A stretch of 64,000 nt of DNA, taken from Sesamum alatum. Lineage: Eukaryota > Streptophyta > Magnoliopsida > Lamiales > Pedaliaceae. The position numbers and the translations under genes are program-made. Within the stretch, counting starts at the first letter, position 1; every line of letters starts with the position of its first letter. The stretch spans positions 28,629,636 through 28,693,635 of the forward strand of contig JACGWO010000002.1 of assembly GCA_034509735.1 (NCBI GenBank). Reading direction: 5' to 3'. Under the pieces are notes generated by a model, which was not told the origin of the DNA, ran no database searches, and saw only the letters and a program-made list of their open reading frames with translations. Of the stretch, positions 9,888 to 22,602 are shown one piece after another.

Positions 9888-11934
9888 ATAAGCTAGACCT
9901 GCATTCTAGCTTATCTCCCACTAACCTCTTGCCGTATGCGGGGCTGCCCCACACTTTCAAGTAGTTGTAGGACGCAGGCTTGCCATGCCATATCTCATAT
10001 GGCGTTTGGTCAATGCACTGGTAGGCGCCAAATTCAACAATTTGGCTGTCGTTTCTAGTGCATAGCCCCAAAAGGATAAGGGCAATTTGGTAAAACTCAT
10101 CATGGACCGAATCATGTCCAACAGGGTTCGATTCCTCCTTTTAAAGACACCATTTAATTGCGGTGTTCCGGGAGGTGTCCATTCTGATATTATACCATGT
10201 TCTTTTAGATAATCTAGGAACTCGGTACTAAGGTATTCACCGCCTCGGTCTGACCGTAGGACTTTAATTTTGCAGTTGGTCTGGTTCTCCACTTCAAGTC
10301 TGAATTCTTTAAACCTATCAAGAGCTTCAGACTTGTACCTCATTAGGTAAACATAACCATACCGTGAATGATCATCGGTAAAGGTCATGAAGTAGGAGAA
10401 CCCACCTCGGGCCTGCGTCCTTAGTGGTCCACATACGTCTGTATGGACCAAGTCCAACAGACCTGTGGCAAGCCTGCTTTGTCCTACAAAGGGCTTCTTG
10501 GTCATTTTCCCTCTTAGACAGGATTCACAAGTTGGTAGTTCACTCAAGTCCCCTACCTCTAGGTTCTTTGAGTCTACCAACCTTTTCATCCTATCTTGGG
10601 ATATGTGACCTAGCCTAGCGAGCCACAGTAGTGCGTTCCCGTTATTATCTAATTTTCGTTTGTGTTGAGCGTTAAGAACGAAGTTCGTTTGTTGCAAGAT
10701 ATAGAGCCCGTTATTTAATGTACCAAGCAGATGAGCAATTCCACACCTCATCAAATAAAAGTAATTTTTATTGATTCTAAACTCATAACCGCTATTGTCC
10801 AACAATGGAATGGAAATGATGTTTTTAATCATACTAGGTACACAATAAACTTGCTCTAATTCTATGCTAATGCTATCACTAATCACTAAAGTGGCGGATC
10901 CTACTGCTTCTGCCGAGATGGCCTTGCCATTCCCAAGCTTTAGGATCATGTCCCCGCTACCCAATTTTCTGCTTCTTTTCAGCACCTGCAAGTCATTGCA
11001 AATGTGAGCTCCATAGCCGGTATCTAATACCCAAGAGGCAGAATTAGTGACCATATTAACCTCAATCACATAGATACCTTGGTTTGAGAAGAGTTTGGAG
11101 CACTCTCTCTTCCAATGCCCTTTCTCACGGCAGTTGATACATATGTCATATGCCTTCGACTGTTGCTTGGAGACAACCTTTCCCTTTCGTTTGCCTTTCC
11201 CCTTTTTGGCAATGGGAACACTCTTAGTGTTCATAGCTGCTTTGACGGGCTTTCCCTTCCCTTTCTTCTTCTTCCAACGTCCGGCACCTTTGCCTTTCGT
11301 CTTGGAAGTTGAAGCACCTCCAAACAATACCGAAGGCGTGGACTACTTAGTCGTTGCCTCGTATTGCACCAACATATTGATCAACTTATGAATGCCCTTC
11401 TTAAGTGCGTTCATGTTGTAGTTGACGATAAATTGGTCAAAGGAGGGTGGGAGTGACTGAAGGATCACATCTATGTACGTTTCATTATCGAGACCTGCCT
11501 TTAGGTCCTCGAGCTTTTCCACCAGGCTAAGCATTTTAACCCCGTGCTCTTGTACAGAGGATCCTTCTGTCATTTTAGTTCCAAAGAACGCCTTGGTCGC
11601 AACATACCTAGTATGCTGATCTGGGACTGCATGGCAATCCTTAAGGCGAGCCATTATGGAAGGGACGTCGTCTAGCCTTTCATACTGCTTCTGAATCTCA
11701 TTCGTCATCGAAGCAAGTATGATGCTACGAACCTTCTGGTTATCCTTATGCCAAGTCTCGAACGTCTCACATTGGGGTGGATCCTTCAGGCAAGGTCCTA
11801 GGGAGAGGCTCGTCCATGACGTAGCCTTGGTTCTCGTAATCTAGGACTATCCTTAGATTGCGCAACCAGTCGTTGTAATTTGTTCCATTGAATTTGTTTG
11901 TCTCAAGAATGGTTGAAAGTGGGTTCTTAGACAT
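9888..11934 (-). pseudogene. Copia gag and partial pol of unit A2
   Basis: The gag start codon is at 11934, and the sequence runs through gag, CCHC knuckle, protease, pre-integrase and integrase. It ends at 9888 in the segment just after the integrase core, where the leader of unit A begins. The join lies in a shared CCTGC (9883-9887). Lesions include a disrupted gag start region near 11770, a TAG replacing Lys near 11344, and a one-base deletion near 10010. Between the last two, one open frame of 456 residues covers the gag end through most of integrase. RT and RNase H are absent. Confidence 0.9.
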
Positions 11935-14207
11935 TTTTAAATCTACATTTAGAAAACACGCGCGCGGTCAGCAGAAAATAAAAGTGGTGGTTTTGATAAA
12001 AATAATTAAATGCTTGGTCTTTAGTCATTTAATCCTCCCCACTATTTATACGAAAACACGGTACTCTCAAACATGATTTTCGAAAAATCCTTTCCTAGTG
12101 GGCTTGGGACCCACAGCGATTTTTCCCATACCCCGCTTTTACGATTCGCATGGAAAAGATCCTGTGGGAGGTATTCCATACCATTCTCGTTCCACGAGAT
12201 TCCCAAGATTATTTCCTCACCCTTTCACATGATCCCGAGGACTCCAAGCGAATCATGCCAATTGGGCGTTAGACCCAACCAATCGACCGAGCCACAGACC
12301 CACTGGTACCCCCACGACTCGTGAGACAAGTAACAGCAGCCCATTTTTCCTTCATGACATAGTGCAGCTTCTTTTAAGTACAATAACATGCCACGACTCG
12401 TGAGACCACGCTATTGACCTAAAACAGCTTCCTCACTATGCCATGGATTGGAAGGCATGGACAAACTCCTAGAGTTCATGTCCATTTTGTCTAGGGTCTA
12501 ATATTTCAACATTGGTCCAACCAATGTGAGAGTAGTAAATGACCGAGATCTCATAATAAATAAACATTCACACATCCATCCATAATGCGTAAATTAAACC
12601 ATCCATAGCAGTTATATGATAAATAAAAAACCCATTCATCCATCATAAGAACCACATGCAAAATTAAAGCCTAGCACGCCCCTGTTGGATGATCACGAGC
12701 CCGAATCCTATGCGACCCACTGAGCCCGCAGTGGATCTATGGTCGATCTAGGGTTGGTCCTACTATTACATTAATAGTAACCCAATCATCATGCTGATGG
12801 GCCTTGGTCTCTTTTCTCTTTCTTCACTTCAAGGAAAACTCCAAGGGACCTCCCATCTGGGCTCTCCATGTGGTCCTTCCTTCTTCTCCACCAATTACAA
12901 AAATAGAAACCTCACTCCTAGTCTACTCTCATTACATATTAAAAATAGAAACCCCAGCGAAAACCCGGGGGGAGTACATAAGGAGGGAGGTAGAATGCCT
13001 TATTATTCCAAGGCAACTAGAAAGAGAGAAGGAGAAAGCAGTAAAAGAGGCACACAGGCCCAATAGAAATTAAACCATACATTCGGTCTAGGGCTCGTGA
13101 TCATCCATTTCCATCCAACACACATAATCACATGATCTAATCATATAATTACAATATACCAACAATTCATGATTTCCAATCATAATCATTCAAGATAAGA
13201 AATAAATGAACATGTGCGTAACGTGTGAAAAATAAAACACAAATATTGGTAACAGTATTTTCTCGTTTTAGGAAAATCTTTCCTCATTATTTTAAGTAAA
13301 ATAACCCCGGGATTCCAAATCCAATATATTTTACTCATAAAATAATGTCTTTAGAAAATTAGGCAAAATTGAACCTAAAAACGAATTTTTCAGAATTAAT
13401 TCAAAATTAAAACTGAAAATAAAATAGAATTAAAAAATAAAAAGAAAAAAAATACTAGGGTTTAAAACCCTAGCAGCAGAACCGGCCGCCGCCGCCGCCG
13501 GCAGCGGCCTGCCGGCGTGCGCACAGGGCAACAGGCTCAGCATGCCGCCCCTGCCTGCGTGCGCGCGCGCCTGGCCGGCAGCGTGCTGCGCGGCCTGGTG
13601 TTCAGGCAGGCCGTCGCGTGCGCGAGGCTGCGCGCGCTGGCCTGCTGGTTGCCATCCGCGCTTCTACGCCTGTGCAGTGCGCGTGCAGACGTGCATTGGG
13701 CACGCCTGCCGGGCGCGCGTGCGCAGACACCTCCGTCTGCGTGCGCGCGCGCCTGGCGGCGCGGCCCGGTGTCCGTCCGCGCTCGGACTCTCAGGCCCGC
13801 AGCCTTGCGCGCGCGCGCAGACACCTTCGTCTGGGCGCGCGCGCCTGCGCGCAGCCACCCTGGCTGCGCGCTACCCGCTGCCCGCTGCGCGACCGGCAGG
13901 ACGGGCGCGCGCAGGCTTCCCTTGCCTGCGCGCGTCTGGCCTGCCGGCAGCGTGCGGCTGCGCGTGGCCAGCCCTCCCGGCTGGCCGGCTGCGGCATTTC
14001 TCATTTTCCGTTCAATTTTTCCACCCCGTTTCCCAAGAAAAACAGAAAAATACCAACATGCAGAAATTCACACGAATGAAAGCAATAAAACGACATGCTT
14101 TAAAATCAAGAAAATCAAGATTTAATTAAAACATGCCAAAACCACGTTTCATGCTTAAAACGCACATAAACCCTAGGCCTATACACCGAACCGGGCTCTG
14201 ATACCAC
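11935..14207 (-). other. Complete copia leader of unit A2
   Basis: This leader runs from the PBS (about 14195-14206) to gag at 11934. It holds a GC block (13474-13996) with stem-loops GCAGAC/GTCTGC at 13723-13740 and CAGAC/GTCTG at 13818-13833, a telo-box hairpin at 13455-13473, the ACATTGGT/ACCAATGT hairpin at 12509-12527, and CACGACTCGTG palindromes at 12313-12323 and 12392-12402. It is the only leader in the window with PBS, complete GC block and gag start together, apart from that of A3. Confidence 0.85.
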
Positions 14208-16247
14208 TGAAAGAATATGTGGATCGTCCCGGGAAATTGCGCGAATGCGGAAGCGCGGTATAAAATAGAATACGAAAAATTTAAAGCATGCTTTAATAAA
14301 TAAAGAACACGCACAAGGGGTGTACCCTTGAGATTCCCGGGTGTTTGGTGATCTCATGATATAAAGAACATGCAATTGTCATGGAGGCCATAGGGAGGGA
14401 AAATAAAATAGACGAAAAATTAAAACGAGACCTACCCGTTGTCGTATTCGTCTTCAACGGCTACACGCGTTGTTCCCCGTTTTGCACCAAGATCTCGTTC
14501 TTGAGACCCTCCAAATCGTGACACACGATCCACACACGTATCTTGCACGTCGTGCTAGCAACGAACAAGTATGATTTTTGGAGTGGATGAATCAACAACA
14601 CGTTATGAATTAACGGTATTGATTCATCAATGTTCTAGTGTTCCAAGAACAAAAGAACAAGAAAAATATATTTCTTGTAGAGAGAGAGGGGGGCGGACGA
14701 GAGGTAAGAGGGAGAGAGACGAGTGTGTGTTGTGTGTGTGTTGGAATTTCATCATCCTTCAAAAGGTGCAAGGCTAAGGGTATATATAGAGGAAGAGTTT
14801 AATCCTCTTTAAACTCCACCTCTCTAGGGGTATATATAGAGGAAGAGTTTAATCCTCTTTAAACTCCACCTCTTTAGAAGCTTAATTTGACCAGGATTTT
14901 GACCTAGTCAAAGTCCTAGTCAAAGTAGAATTTGACCTTGTCAAATTCAATCTTAGCCTTTGATCTCTCCCATTAAATCTCAACCATTAATTTAATTTAA
15001 TGGAATATTTAAATCCTATTAAATATTCCAAAAGGCCAAATAAATATAATAAATAAATATTAATACTTATTCTAGGCCCATTAAATTAATTCCCTTAATA
15101 AATCCAATTTATTAATTTAATTCCCTTTAGCAAATAGAAGGAATTAATTTCTCCAAGAAAATACAGGACCCGATTAAATTCAATTTAATCATTCCTTTAC
15201 TCCAATATTTAATTCCAAATTAAATACTAAGTGTGTGTGTGGATAGTGTGTGACTCTTTAGTTTCACCATTCAGCTAGACTTGGTCGGATTCCTAGAATC
15301 TGTCCGTTACCATGGGTGGCCATCTAGCAACGGTCCATGGCACTATAGACTAGGTGAGATATTCGGGGATGAACATTTAGGCTCTAACAGTACACTCGTC
15401 CTTCTGTCTTCGGTCTCATCACTTAGAGTCTAGGGCACGGAAAATGCAGGTACCCACTTTGGACCTAAGTGTCGGTCTGTCCTTACTAAACGCCGCAAGG
15501 GAAACCTTCCCTTCTGTTCAATTATTGTGGCCACAGATTTTAGGGACAAGACACAGAGCATTCATGAGACTCAACTGTCAATGCCTTTTGACAGGAGACA
15601 GATCCTTTCTTGGAAACTACTGTCACTCTGTACACCCGAGCTGCACTAGACATGGCTTATGACTACTCAAGAGTATTTTGGCAATCTCTCACCATATCTA
15701 AGATACAGACCTGATGTACAGGTAAACTCAGCAGTTCCTCAAGTCAAAGGACTTGACCTGTACCGTTGAAACCGGGAATACTCGTCATACCTTGCTGACC
15801 ATACTCAAGATCCTCCGTAAGACGGTTCCCGCGAGTCACCTCAGTCAGCTGCTTCCTAGCATGCTAACCCACTAACACTGCTTAGACGACCTTCGTCACC
15901 CGTCGATGAAATACGACAGCAAATGCTTAGTGCAAGTCTCAAGGGGAATCTCGGTACCCATTTTCGAGATTCCTTGACTTGGAGATTTCCGGACTGATTC
16001 GGTAAGACTGATTTCATGGACCTACCTCCAAGCGTAGTCCCAGTCCCCGAAATCGATACTCAGTCCGTGGGCTTTGTTTGCGTAGTGAACAGATATGTAA
16101 TAGCAGATATAAGTGAACGTAAACAAAGTGTTGCCATATGAATTTTCACTTCTTTATTCATAAATGATTTATCAAACACCTGAAATTGTCTAGACATAGG
16201 TTACATATTCCCGCCAAAATTGGCTTACATGGTAACCTATTCTAACA
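14208..16247 (-). repeat. Copia LTR, 5' LTR of unit A2
   Basis: It starts TGTTAGAATAGG at 16247 and ends TTTCA at 14208 on the minus strand, followed by the PBS. It is about 2.04 kb, longer than its relatives by a 50-bp tandem duplication that repeats the TATA region (14781-14880). On its upstream side it interrupts a leader fragment of another copy, exactly inside a CACGASTCGTG palindrome. Confidence 0.92.
14781..14880 (-). promoter_or_regulatory. Tandem duplication of LTR TATA region
   Basis: Two 50-bp copies (14781-14830 and 14831-14880) are identical apart from a few bases at the end of the unit. Each contains TATATATA followed by the conserved stretch upstream of the start site. Other LTRs here have a single copy. 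LTR core promoters sit in this position, so the A2 LTR has two possible TATA boxes. Confidence 0.85.
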
Positions 16248-16304
16248 CGTGAGACCACACTTGGGTAGTGGTAGCTTCCTCACCACATTGCTGTGGATGG
16301 AAGC
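16248..16304 (-). other. Copia leader fragment between A2 LTR and A3 pol
   Basis: On the minus strand this 57-bp piece closely matches 22088-22147 of leader C, but in the opposite orientation. Its left end is cut within the CACGASTCGTG palindrome by the A2 LTR. Its right end joins A3 integrase sequence at a shared CATG. Confidence 0.75.
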
Positions 16305-18113
16305 ATGTCCAACAGATATTATACCCATTCAATTGTGGTGTCCCATGAGGTGTCCATTCAGATATTATACCATTTTCTTTTAGATCATTAAGGAACTCGG
16401 TACTAAGGTATTCTCCGCCTCAGTCTGACAGTAGGACTTTAATCTTGCAGTTGGTTTGGTTCTCCACTTCAAGTCCGAATTCTTTAAACCTCTCAAGAGC
16501 TTCAGACTTGTACCTCATCAAGTAAGCATAACCATACCGTGAATGATTATCGGTTAAGGTTATGAAGTAGGAGAACCCACCTCGGGCCTACGTCCTTAGT
16601 GGTCCACATACGTCTGTATGGACCAAGTCCAACAGACCTGTGGCAAGCCTGCTTTATCCTACAAAGGGCTTCTTGGTCATTTTTCCTCTTAGACAGGATT
16701 CATAGGTTGGTAGTTCACTCAAGTCCCCTACCTCTAGGTTCTTTGAGTCTACCAATCTTTTCATCCTGTCTTGGGATATGTGACCTAGCCTAGCGTGCCA
16801 CAGTCGTGCATTCCCGTTATTATCTATTTTACGTTTGTGTTAAGCATTTAGAACAAAGTTCGTTTGTTGCAAGATATAGAGCCCATTGTTAAGTGTACCA
16901 AGTAGATGAGCAATTCCACACCTCATCAAATAAAAGCAATTTTTATTGATCATAAACTCATAACCACTATTGTCTAACAATGGAATGGAGATGATGTTTT
17001 TAATCATATTGGGTACATAATAAACTTGCTCTAATATATGCTAATATGATCACTAACTACTAGAGTGGCGGATCCTACTGCTTCTGCCGAGATGGCCTTG
17101 CCATTCCCAAGCTTCAGGATCATATCCCCGCTACTCAGTTTTCTGCTTCTTTTCAGCACCTGCAAATCATTGCAGATGTGAGCTCCACAGCCGGTATCTA
17201 ATACCCAAGAGGCAGAATTAGTGACCATATTGACCTCAATCACAAATATACCTTGGTTCGAGAAGAGTTTGGGGTACTCCCTCTTCCAATGCCCTTTCTC
17301 ACGGCAATTGATACATATGTCATATGCCCTCGACTGTTGCTTGGTGAAAACCTTTCCCTTTCCTTTGCCTTTCCCCTCTTTGGCAATGGGAACACTCTTT
17401 GTGTTTGTAGCTGCTTTGACGGCTTGTCCCTTCCTTTTCTTCTTTTTCCAACGTCCGGCACCCTTGTCTTTCGTTTTGGAAGTTGAAGCACCTCCAAACA
17501 ATACCGAAGGCGTGGACTTTTTGGTCGTTGCCTCTTATTGCACCAACATATTGATCAACTCATGAATGCCCTTCTCAAGTGCGTTCATGTTGTAGTTGAC
17601 AATAAATTGGTCGAAGGAGGGTGGGAGTGACTGAATGATCACATCTATGTACGTTTCATTATTGAGGCCTGCCTTTAGGTCTTCGAGCTTTTCCACCAGG
17701 GTAAGCATTTTAACCCTGTGCTCTTGTACAGAGGATCCTTCTGTCATTTTAGTTCCAAAGAACGCCTTAGTCGCGATATACCTAGTATGTCGGTCCAGGA
17801 CTGCATAGCAATCCTTAAGGCGAGCCATAATGGAAGGGACATCGTCTAGCCTTTCATATTGCTTCTGAGTCTCATTCGTCATCGAAGCAAGTATAACGCT
17901 ATGGACCTTCCGATTATCCTTATGCCAAGTCTCGAACGTCTCACATTCTTCTGGCGTGGATCCTTCCGGTAAGGTCCTAGGGAGAGGCTGGTCCATGACG
18001 TAGCCTTGGTTCTCGTAATCCAGGACTATCCTGAGATTACGCAACCAGTCATTGTAATTGGTTCCATTGAATTTGTTGGTCTTAAGAATGGTTGATAAAG
18101 GGTTCTTAGACAT
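16305..18113 (-). pseudogene. Copia gag and partial pol of unit A3
   Basis: The gag start codon is at 18113 (MSKNPLSTIL). Gag is open to a TAA near 17535, where the other copies have Tyr. A second open stretch (17501-17031) carries the CCHC knuckle and the protease DTG. Then come disrupted pre-integrase (HARLGH-like, near 16795) and integrase. The sequence ends at 16304 within integrase, with a small internal deletion just before the end (around 16316-16330). RT and RNase H are absent. Confidence 0.88.
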
Positions 18114-20097
18114 TTTAAATCTACATTTAAAAAACAGAGTTCGCGATCAGCAGAATTTAAAAGACGGAGGTTTGATATATATAATTAAATGCTTGGTCTT
18201 TAGTCATTTAATGCTCCCACTATTTATACGAAAATACGGTACTCTCAAACGTTATTTTCGGGAAACCTTTTCCTAGTAGGCTTGGGATCCACAGCGAATT
18301 TTCCCATACCCCGCTTTTACGATTCGCATGGGAAGAATCCTGTGGGAGGTATGCCATACCACTCTCGTTCCACGAGATTCCTAAGATTATTCTCTCACCC
18401 TTTCACATGATCCCGAGGACTCCAAGCGAATCATGCTAATCGAGCGTTAGACCCAACCCAATCAACCGAGCCATAGATCCACTGCTACCTCCACGACTCG
18501 TGAGACAGGTAACAGCGGTCTACTTTTCGTTCATGACATAGTGCAACTTCTTTTAGGTACGATAGACGTGCCACGACTCGTGAGACCACGCTATCGATCT
18601 AAATCAGCTTCCTCACTATGCCATGGATTGGAAGGCATGGACGAACTCCTAGAGTCCATGTCCACTTTGTTTAGGGTCTAATATTTGGACATTGGTCCAA
18701 CCATTGTGAGAGTAGTAAATGACTGAGATCCCATACATAGATATTAACACATTCATCCATAATGCGAAAATAAATAAATTGCATCCACAGCAGTTACATG
18801 ATAAATAAAATGCCATTCATCCATCATAATAACCACATGCAAAATTAAAGCCTAGCACGCCCCTGTTGGATGATCACGAGCCCGAATCCTATGCGACCCA
18901 CTGAGCCCGCAGTGGATCTATGGTCAATCTAGGGTTGGTCCTACACTATTACATTAATAGTAACCCAATCATCATTCTGATGGGCCTTGGTCTCTTTTCT
19001 CTTTCTTCTATTCATGGAAACGCCTTGGAACCACCGGTCTGGGCTTTCCATGTGGACCTTCCTTCTTCTCCATCAATTACATAAAATTAAAAACATCACT
19101 TCTATTCTACTCTCATTACATATTAAAAATAGAAACCCCAGCAAAAACCCGGGGGGAGTACATAAGGAAGGAGGTAGAATGCCTTATTATTCCAAGGCAA
19201 CTAGAAAGGGAGAAGGAGAAAGCAGTAAAAGAGGCACACATGCCCAACAGAAAATTAAATCATACATTCGGTCTAGGGCTCGTGATCATCCATTTCCATT
19301 CAACGCGTATAATCACATGATCCAATCACACAAAATACATGCTAACAACACAAGATTACCAATCACAATTATCCAAGATAAAATAAATGCGTAACGTATG
19401 AAAAAATATGGTACAACTGTTGGTAATAATATTTTTCCCGTTTTAGGAAGACCCTTCCTCATTATTTCTAGGTAAATTATCCCCGGGATTCCAAATACAA
19501 TATAATTCAACCTCCCAAAATAATGTCTTAGAAAATAGGCAAAATTAAACAAAAACGAATTTTCAAAATTAATTAATAAATTAAACTGAAATAAAATAAA
19601 AAAGGGAAACCCTAACAGCCGGCCGCCGCCACCGGCAGCAGCCAGCCGGTGCGCGCAAGGCAGCAGCCCAGCCTGCCGCCCCTGCGCGCGCAGACACCAT
19701 CATCTGCGTGCGCGCGCGGGCTTCCCTTCCTGTTTGCGCGCGCACCCGGCTAGCTGCCTGCCTGACGCCCGGCCGCGCACCAGGCAGTCTGTCCGCGCGC
19801 AACCATGCGTGCCTGGCGCAGGCAGCCGCGTGCAGGCTCCCCTACCTGCGCGCGGCCAGTCTCCGGCAGGCCGGGTGCTGCGACGTTTCTCCACTTTGCT
19901 CCATTTTCACCCCCCGTTTCCCAAGAAAAACAGAAAATCCAATAGTACCAGAATTCAAACGAATTTACAATCAAGAAAACGAAATGCTTTAATAATAATA
20001 TAATCAAGAATTAATTAAAACATGCCAAGAACACGTTTCATGCTTAAAACGCACGTAAAACCCTAGGCCTATACACCGAACCGAGCTCTGATACCAC
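18114..20097 (-). other. Copia leader of unit A3
   Basis: The leader runs from the PBS next to the LTR (about 20085-20096) to gag. Its GC block is the shortest intact one (19616-19885), with one CAGAC-type stem-loop (19691-19706). Only half of the telo-box hairpin survives, as AAACCCTAA near 19607. CACGACTCGTG palindromes are at 18492-18502 and 18572-18582. Confidence 0.82.
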
Positions 20098-22087
20098 TGA
20101 AAGATTGTGGATCATCCTGCAAAATAGCGCGAATGCGGAAGCGCGGTATAAATTTAAATAACGAAATTTAAACATGCTTTTACAAAAAAATAAAGAGCAC
20201 GTTCAAGGGGTGTTCCCTTGAAGTTCCCAGGTGTTTGGTGTATCTCATGAATTAAAAGCATACGAGAATCATGGAGGCCATAGGATTAAAAATAAAGGAG
20301 GGACGAAAAAATAAATCGGAACCTACCGATTGTCATTTTTGTCTTCTAACCGGTACTCGCGTTGTTCCCTGATTTGCACCAAATCTCGTATATGAGACTC
20401 TCCAAATTGTGACACGCAATCCACCTATGTATATTGCACGTCGTGCTAGCGAACGAACAAGTGTTTTGGAGACGATTGATCAATCACACGTTATTAGGTT
20501 AACGGGATTAATCCTCCTATGTTCGATTGTTCCAAGAACAAAAGAACAAGAAAAATATTCTTCAGAGAGAGAGAGAGGGGCGGACGAGAGGAGAGGGAGA
20601 GAGTGCTGAGTTGTAGTGTGTGTGTGTGCGTTGGAGTTTCATCATCCTTCCAAAGGTGAAAGGCTAGGAGTATTTATAGAGGAGGAGTTTAATCCTCTTC
20701 AAACTCCAACTCTAGAAGACTAATTTGACTAGGATTTTGACCTAGTCAAAGTCCTAGTAAAAGTAGTATTTGAGCTAGTCAAATTTAATTTAATCCTAGC
20801 CATCCATCTCTCCTATTAATCTCAACCATTAATTTAATTTAATGGAATATTTAAAACCTATTTAAATATTCCAAAGGTAAATAAATAAATATAATAAATA
20901 TAAATATTTATTCTAGTCCCATTAAATTAATTTTCTAATAAATCTAATTTATTAGATTAATCCCTTTTATCTAATAAAAGGAATTAATTCTTTTTCCAAG
21001 AAAAACAAGGACCCGATTAAATCCAATTTAATCATTTCATTTCTCCAAATATTTAATTCTAAATTAAATACTTAATGTGTGTGGATTGTGTGTGACTCTT
21101 TAGGTTCACCTTTCAGCTAGACTTGGTCGGATTCCTAGAATCCGCCCGTTACCAAGGGTGGCCATCTAGCAACGGTCCATGGCACTAAAGACTAGGTGAA
21201 TATTCGGGGATGAACATTTAGGCTCTAACAGTACACTCGTCCTTCTGTCTTCGGGCTCACTACTTAGGGTCTAGGGCACGGAAAATGCAGGTACCTATTT
21301 TGGACCTAAGTGTCGGTCTGTCCTTACCAAACGCCGCAAGGGAAACCTTCCCTTCTGTTCAGTTACTGTGGTCACAGATTTTAGGGACAAGACACAGAAC
21401 ATATGTGAGACTCAACTGTCAATGCCTTTTGACAGGAGACATATCCTTTCTTAGAAACTACTGTCACTCTGTACACCGGAGGTGCACTAGACATGGCTTA
21501 TGACTACTCAAGTGCATCTTGGTAATCTCTCACCATATCTAAGATACAGCCCCGATATACAGGTAAACTCAGCAGTTCCTCAAGTTAAAGGACTTGACCT
21601 GTACTGTTGGAACCGGGAGCACACGTCATACCTAGCCGACCCTACTCAAGGTCCTCCGTAAGACGGTTCCTACGAGTCACCTCAATCAGCTGCTCCCTAG
21701 CAGGCTAACCCACTAGCACTGCTTAGATGACCTTTGTCACCCGTCGATAAAATACGACAGCAGATGCTTAGTGCAAGTCTCAACGGGAATCTCGGTACCC
21801 ATTTTCGAGATTCCTTGACTTGGAGATTTCTGGATTGATTCGGAGGGACTGATTTCATGGACCTACCTCCAAGTGTAGTCCCAGTCCCCAAAATACGTTT
21901 TCAGTCCGTGGGCTTTATTTGCGTGGTGAACAGGTATGTATAAAACAGATAAAGTGAACACAAACAAAGTAATGCCAAATGAATTTCACTTCGTTATTCA
22001 TTAACAATATATCAAATCCTCGAAATTGTCGAGACATAGGTTACATTTCGCCTGCCAGGATTGGCTACATGGTCACATATTCTAACA
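20098..22087 (-). repeat. Copia LTR, 5' LTR of unit A3
   Basis: It starts TGTTAGAATATG at 22087 and ends TTTCA at 20098, followed by the PBS. It is 1,990 bp and more diverged from the LTRs of A and B than they are from each other. It interrupts the plus-strand leader of copia fragment C. A TATA-like motif lies near 20671-20678, with TTGAC-type repeats around 20730-20780. Confidence 0.9.
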
Positions 22088-22602
22088 AGCCTTCCATCCA
22101 CAGCAATGTGGTGAGGAAGCTACCACTTCCCAAGTGTGGTCTCACGAGTCGTGGCACACTTGGACTAAGGGAAAGCTGCACCATTGTTGTGAACAAAAGA
22201 CTGCGCTCGCTGTCTCCCTGTCTCACGAGTCGTGGGGGGCGACAGTTTGAGGCATGATTTGGTTGATGGGTCGGGCCCAACACTGAGTAACATGGTTCGC
22301 TTGAAGTCCTCGGAATCATGTGAATAGGTGAGGCAAAATATCTTGGGAATCTCTTTGGATGAGAATGATATTGGATATCTCCCATGAGGTCTTCTTCATG
22401 TGAATCGTAAAAGCGGGGCATGGAGATTATGCTTGTGGATCCCAAGCCCACTAGGAAATATTTTCCCGAAACTCCGCTTGAGACTGGCGGACTTTCGTAT
22501 AAATAGTGGGAGGGTTAAAGAATAAAAGACCAAGTCTTCAACTTGAACAATAACATTACCATCATCTACTAATTTCTGCTTTACATTTTCATTAATGTAT
22601 AT
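22088..22602 (+). other. 3' part of copia leader C
   Basis: This plus-strand leader directly precedes gag of fragment C. It carries the two CACGAGTCGTG palindromes (22143-22153 and 22224-22234). The upstream part, with the GC block and 5' LTR, is missing beyond the A3 LTR. It represents a different subfamily from A and B. Confidence 0.8.

Larger units (their letters stand above)
1..22087 (-). mobile_element. Head-to-tail array of related copia units
   Basis: Four minus-strand units of one Ty1/copia family follow each other. LTRs lie at 20098-22087, 14208-16247 and 1279-4039, each followed (leftwards) by a primer-binding site and leader. The LTR at 1279-4039 has a polypurine tract and pol on one side and a PBS and leader on the other, so two units share it. 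Units A3 and A2 stop inside the integrase region and run straight into leader sequence. Shared LTRs are expected from unequal or ectopic recombination; the pol-to-leader joins are not explained by that alone. Boundaries come from the TG...CA ends and the PBS. Confidence 0.85.

Noticed and set aside
14115..14375. Short frames repeated in every LTR and leader (for example 15444-15662, 21285-21503, 52508-52774)
   Set aside because: They recur because the LTR recurs; they occur in different frames and lengths and lack any family similarity.
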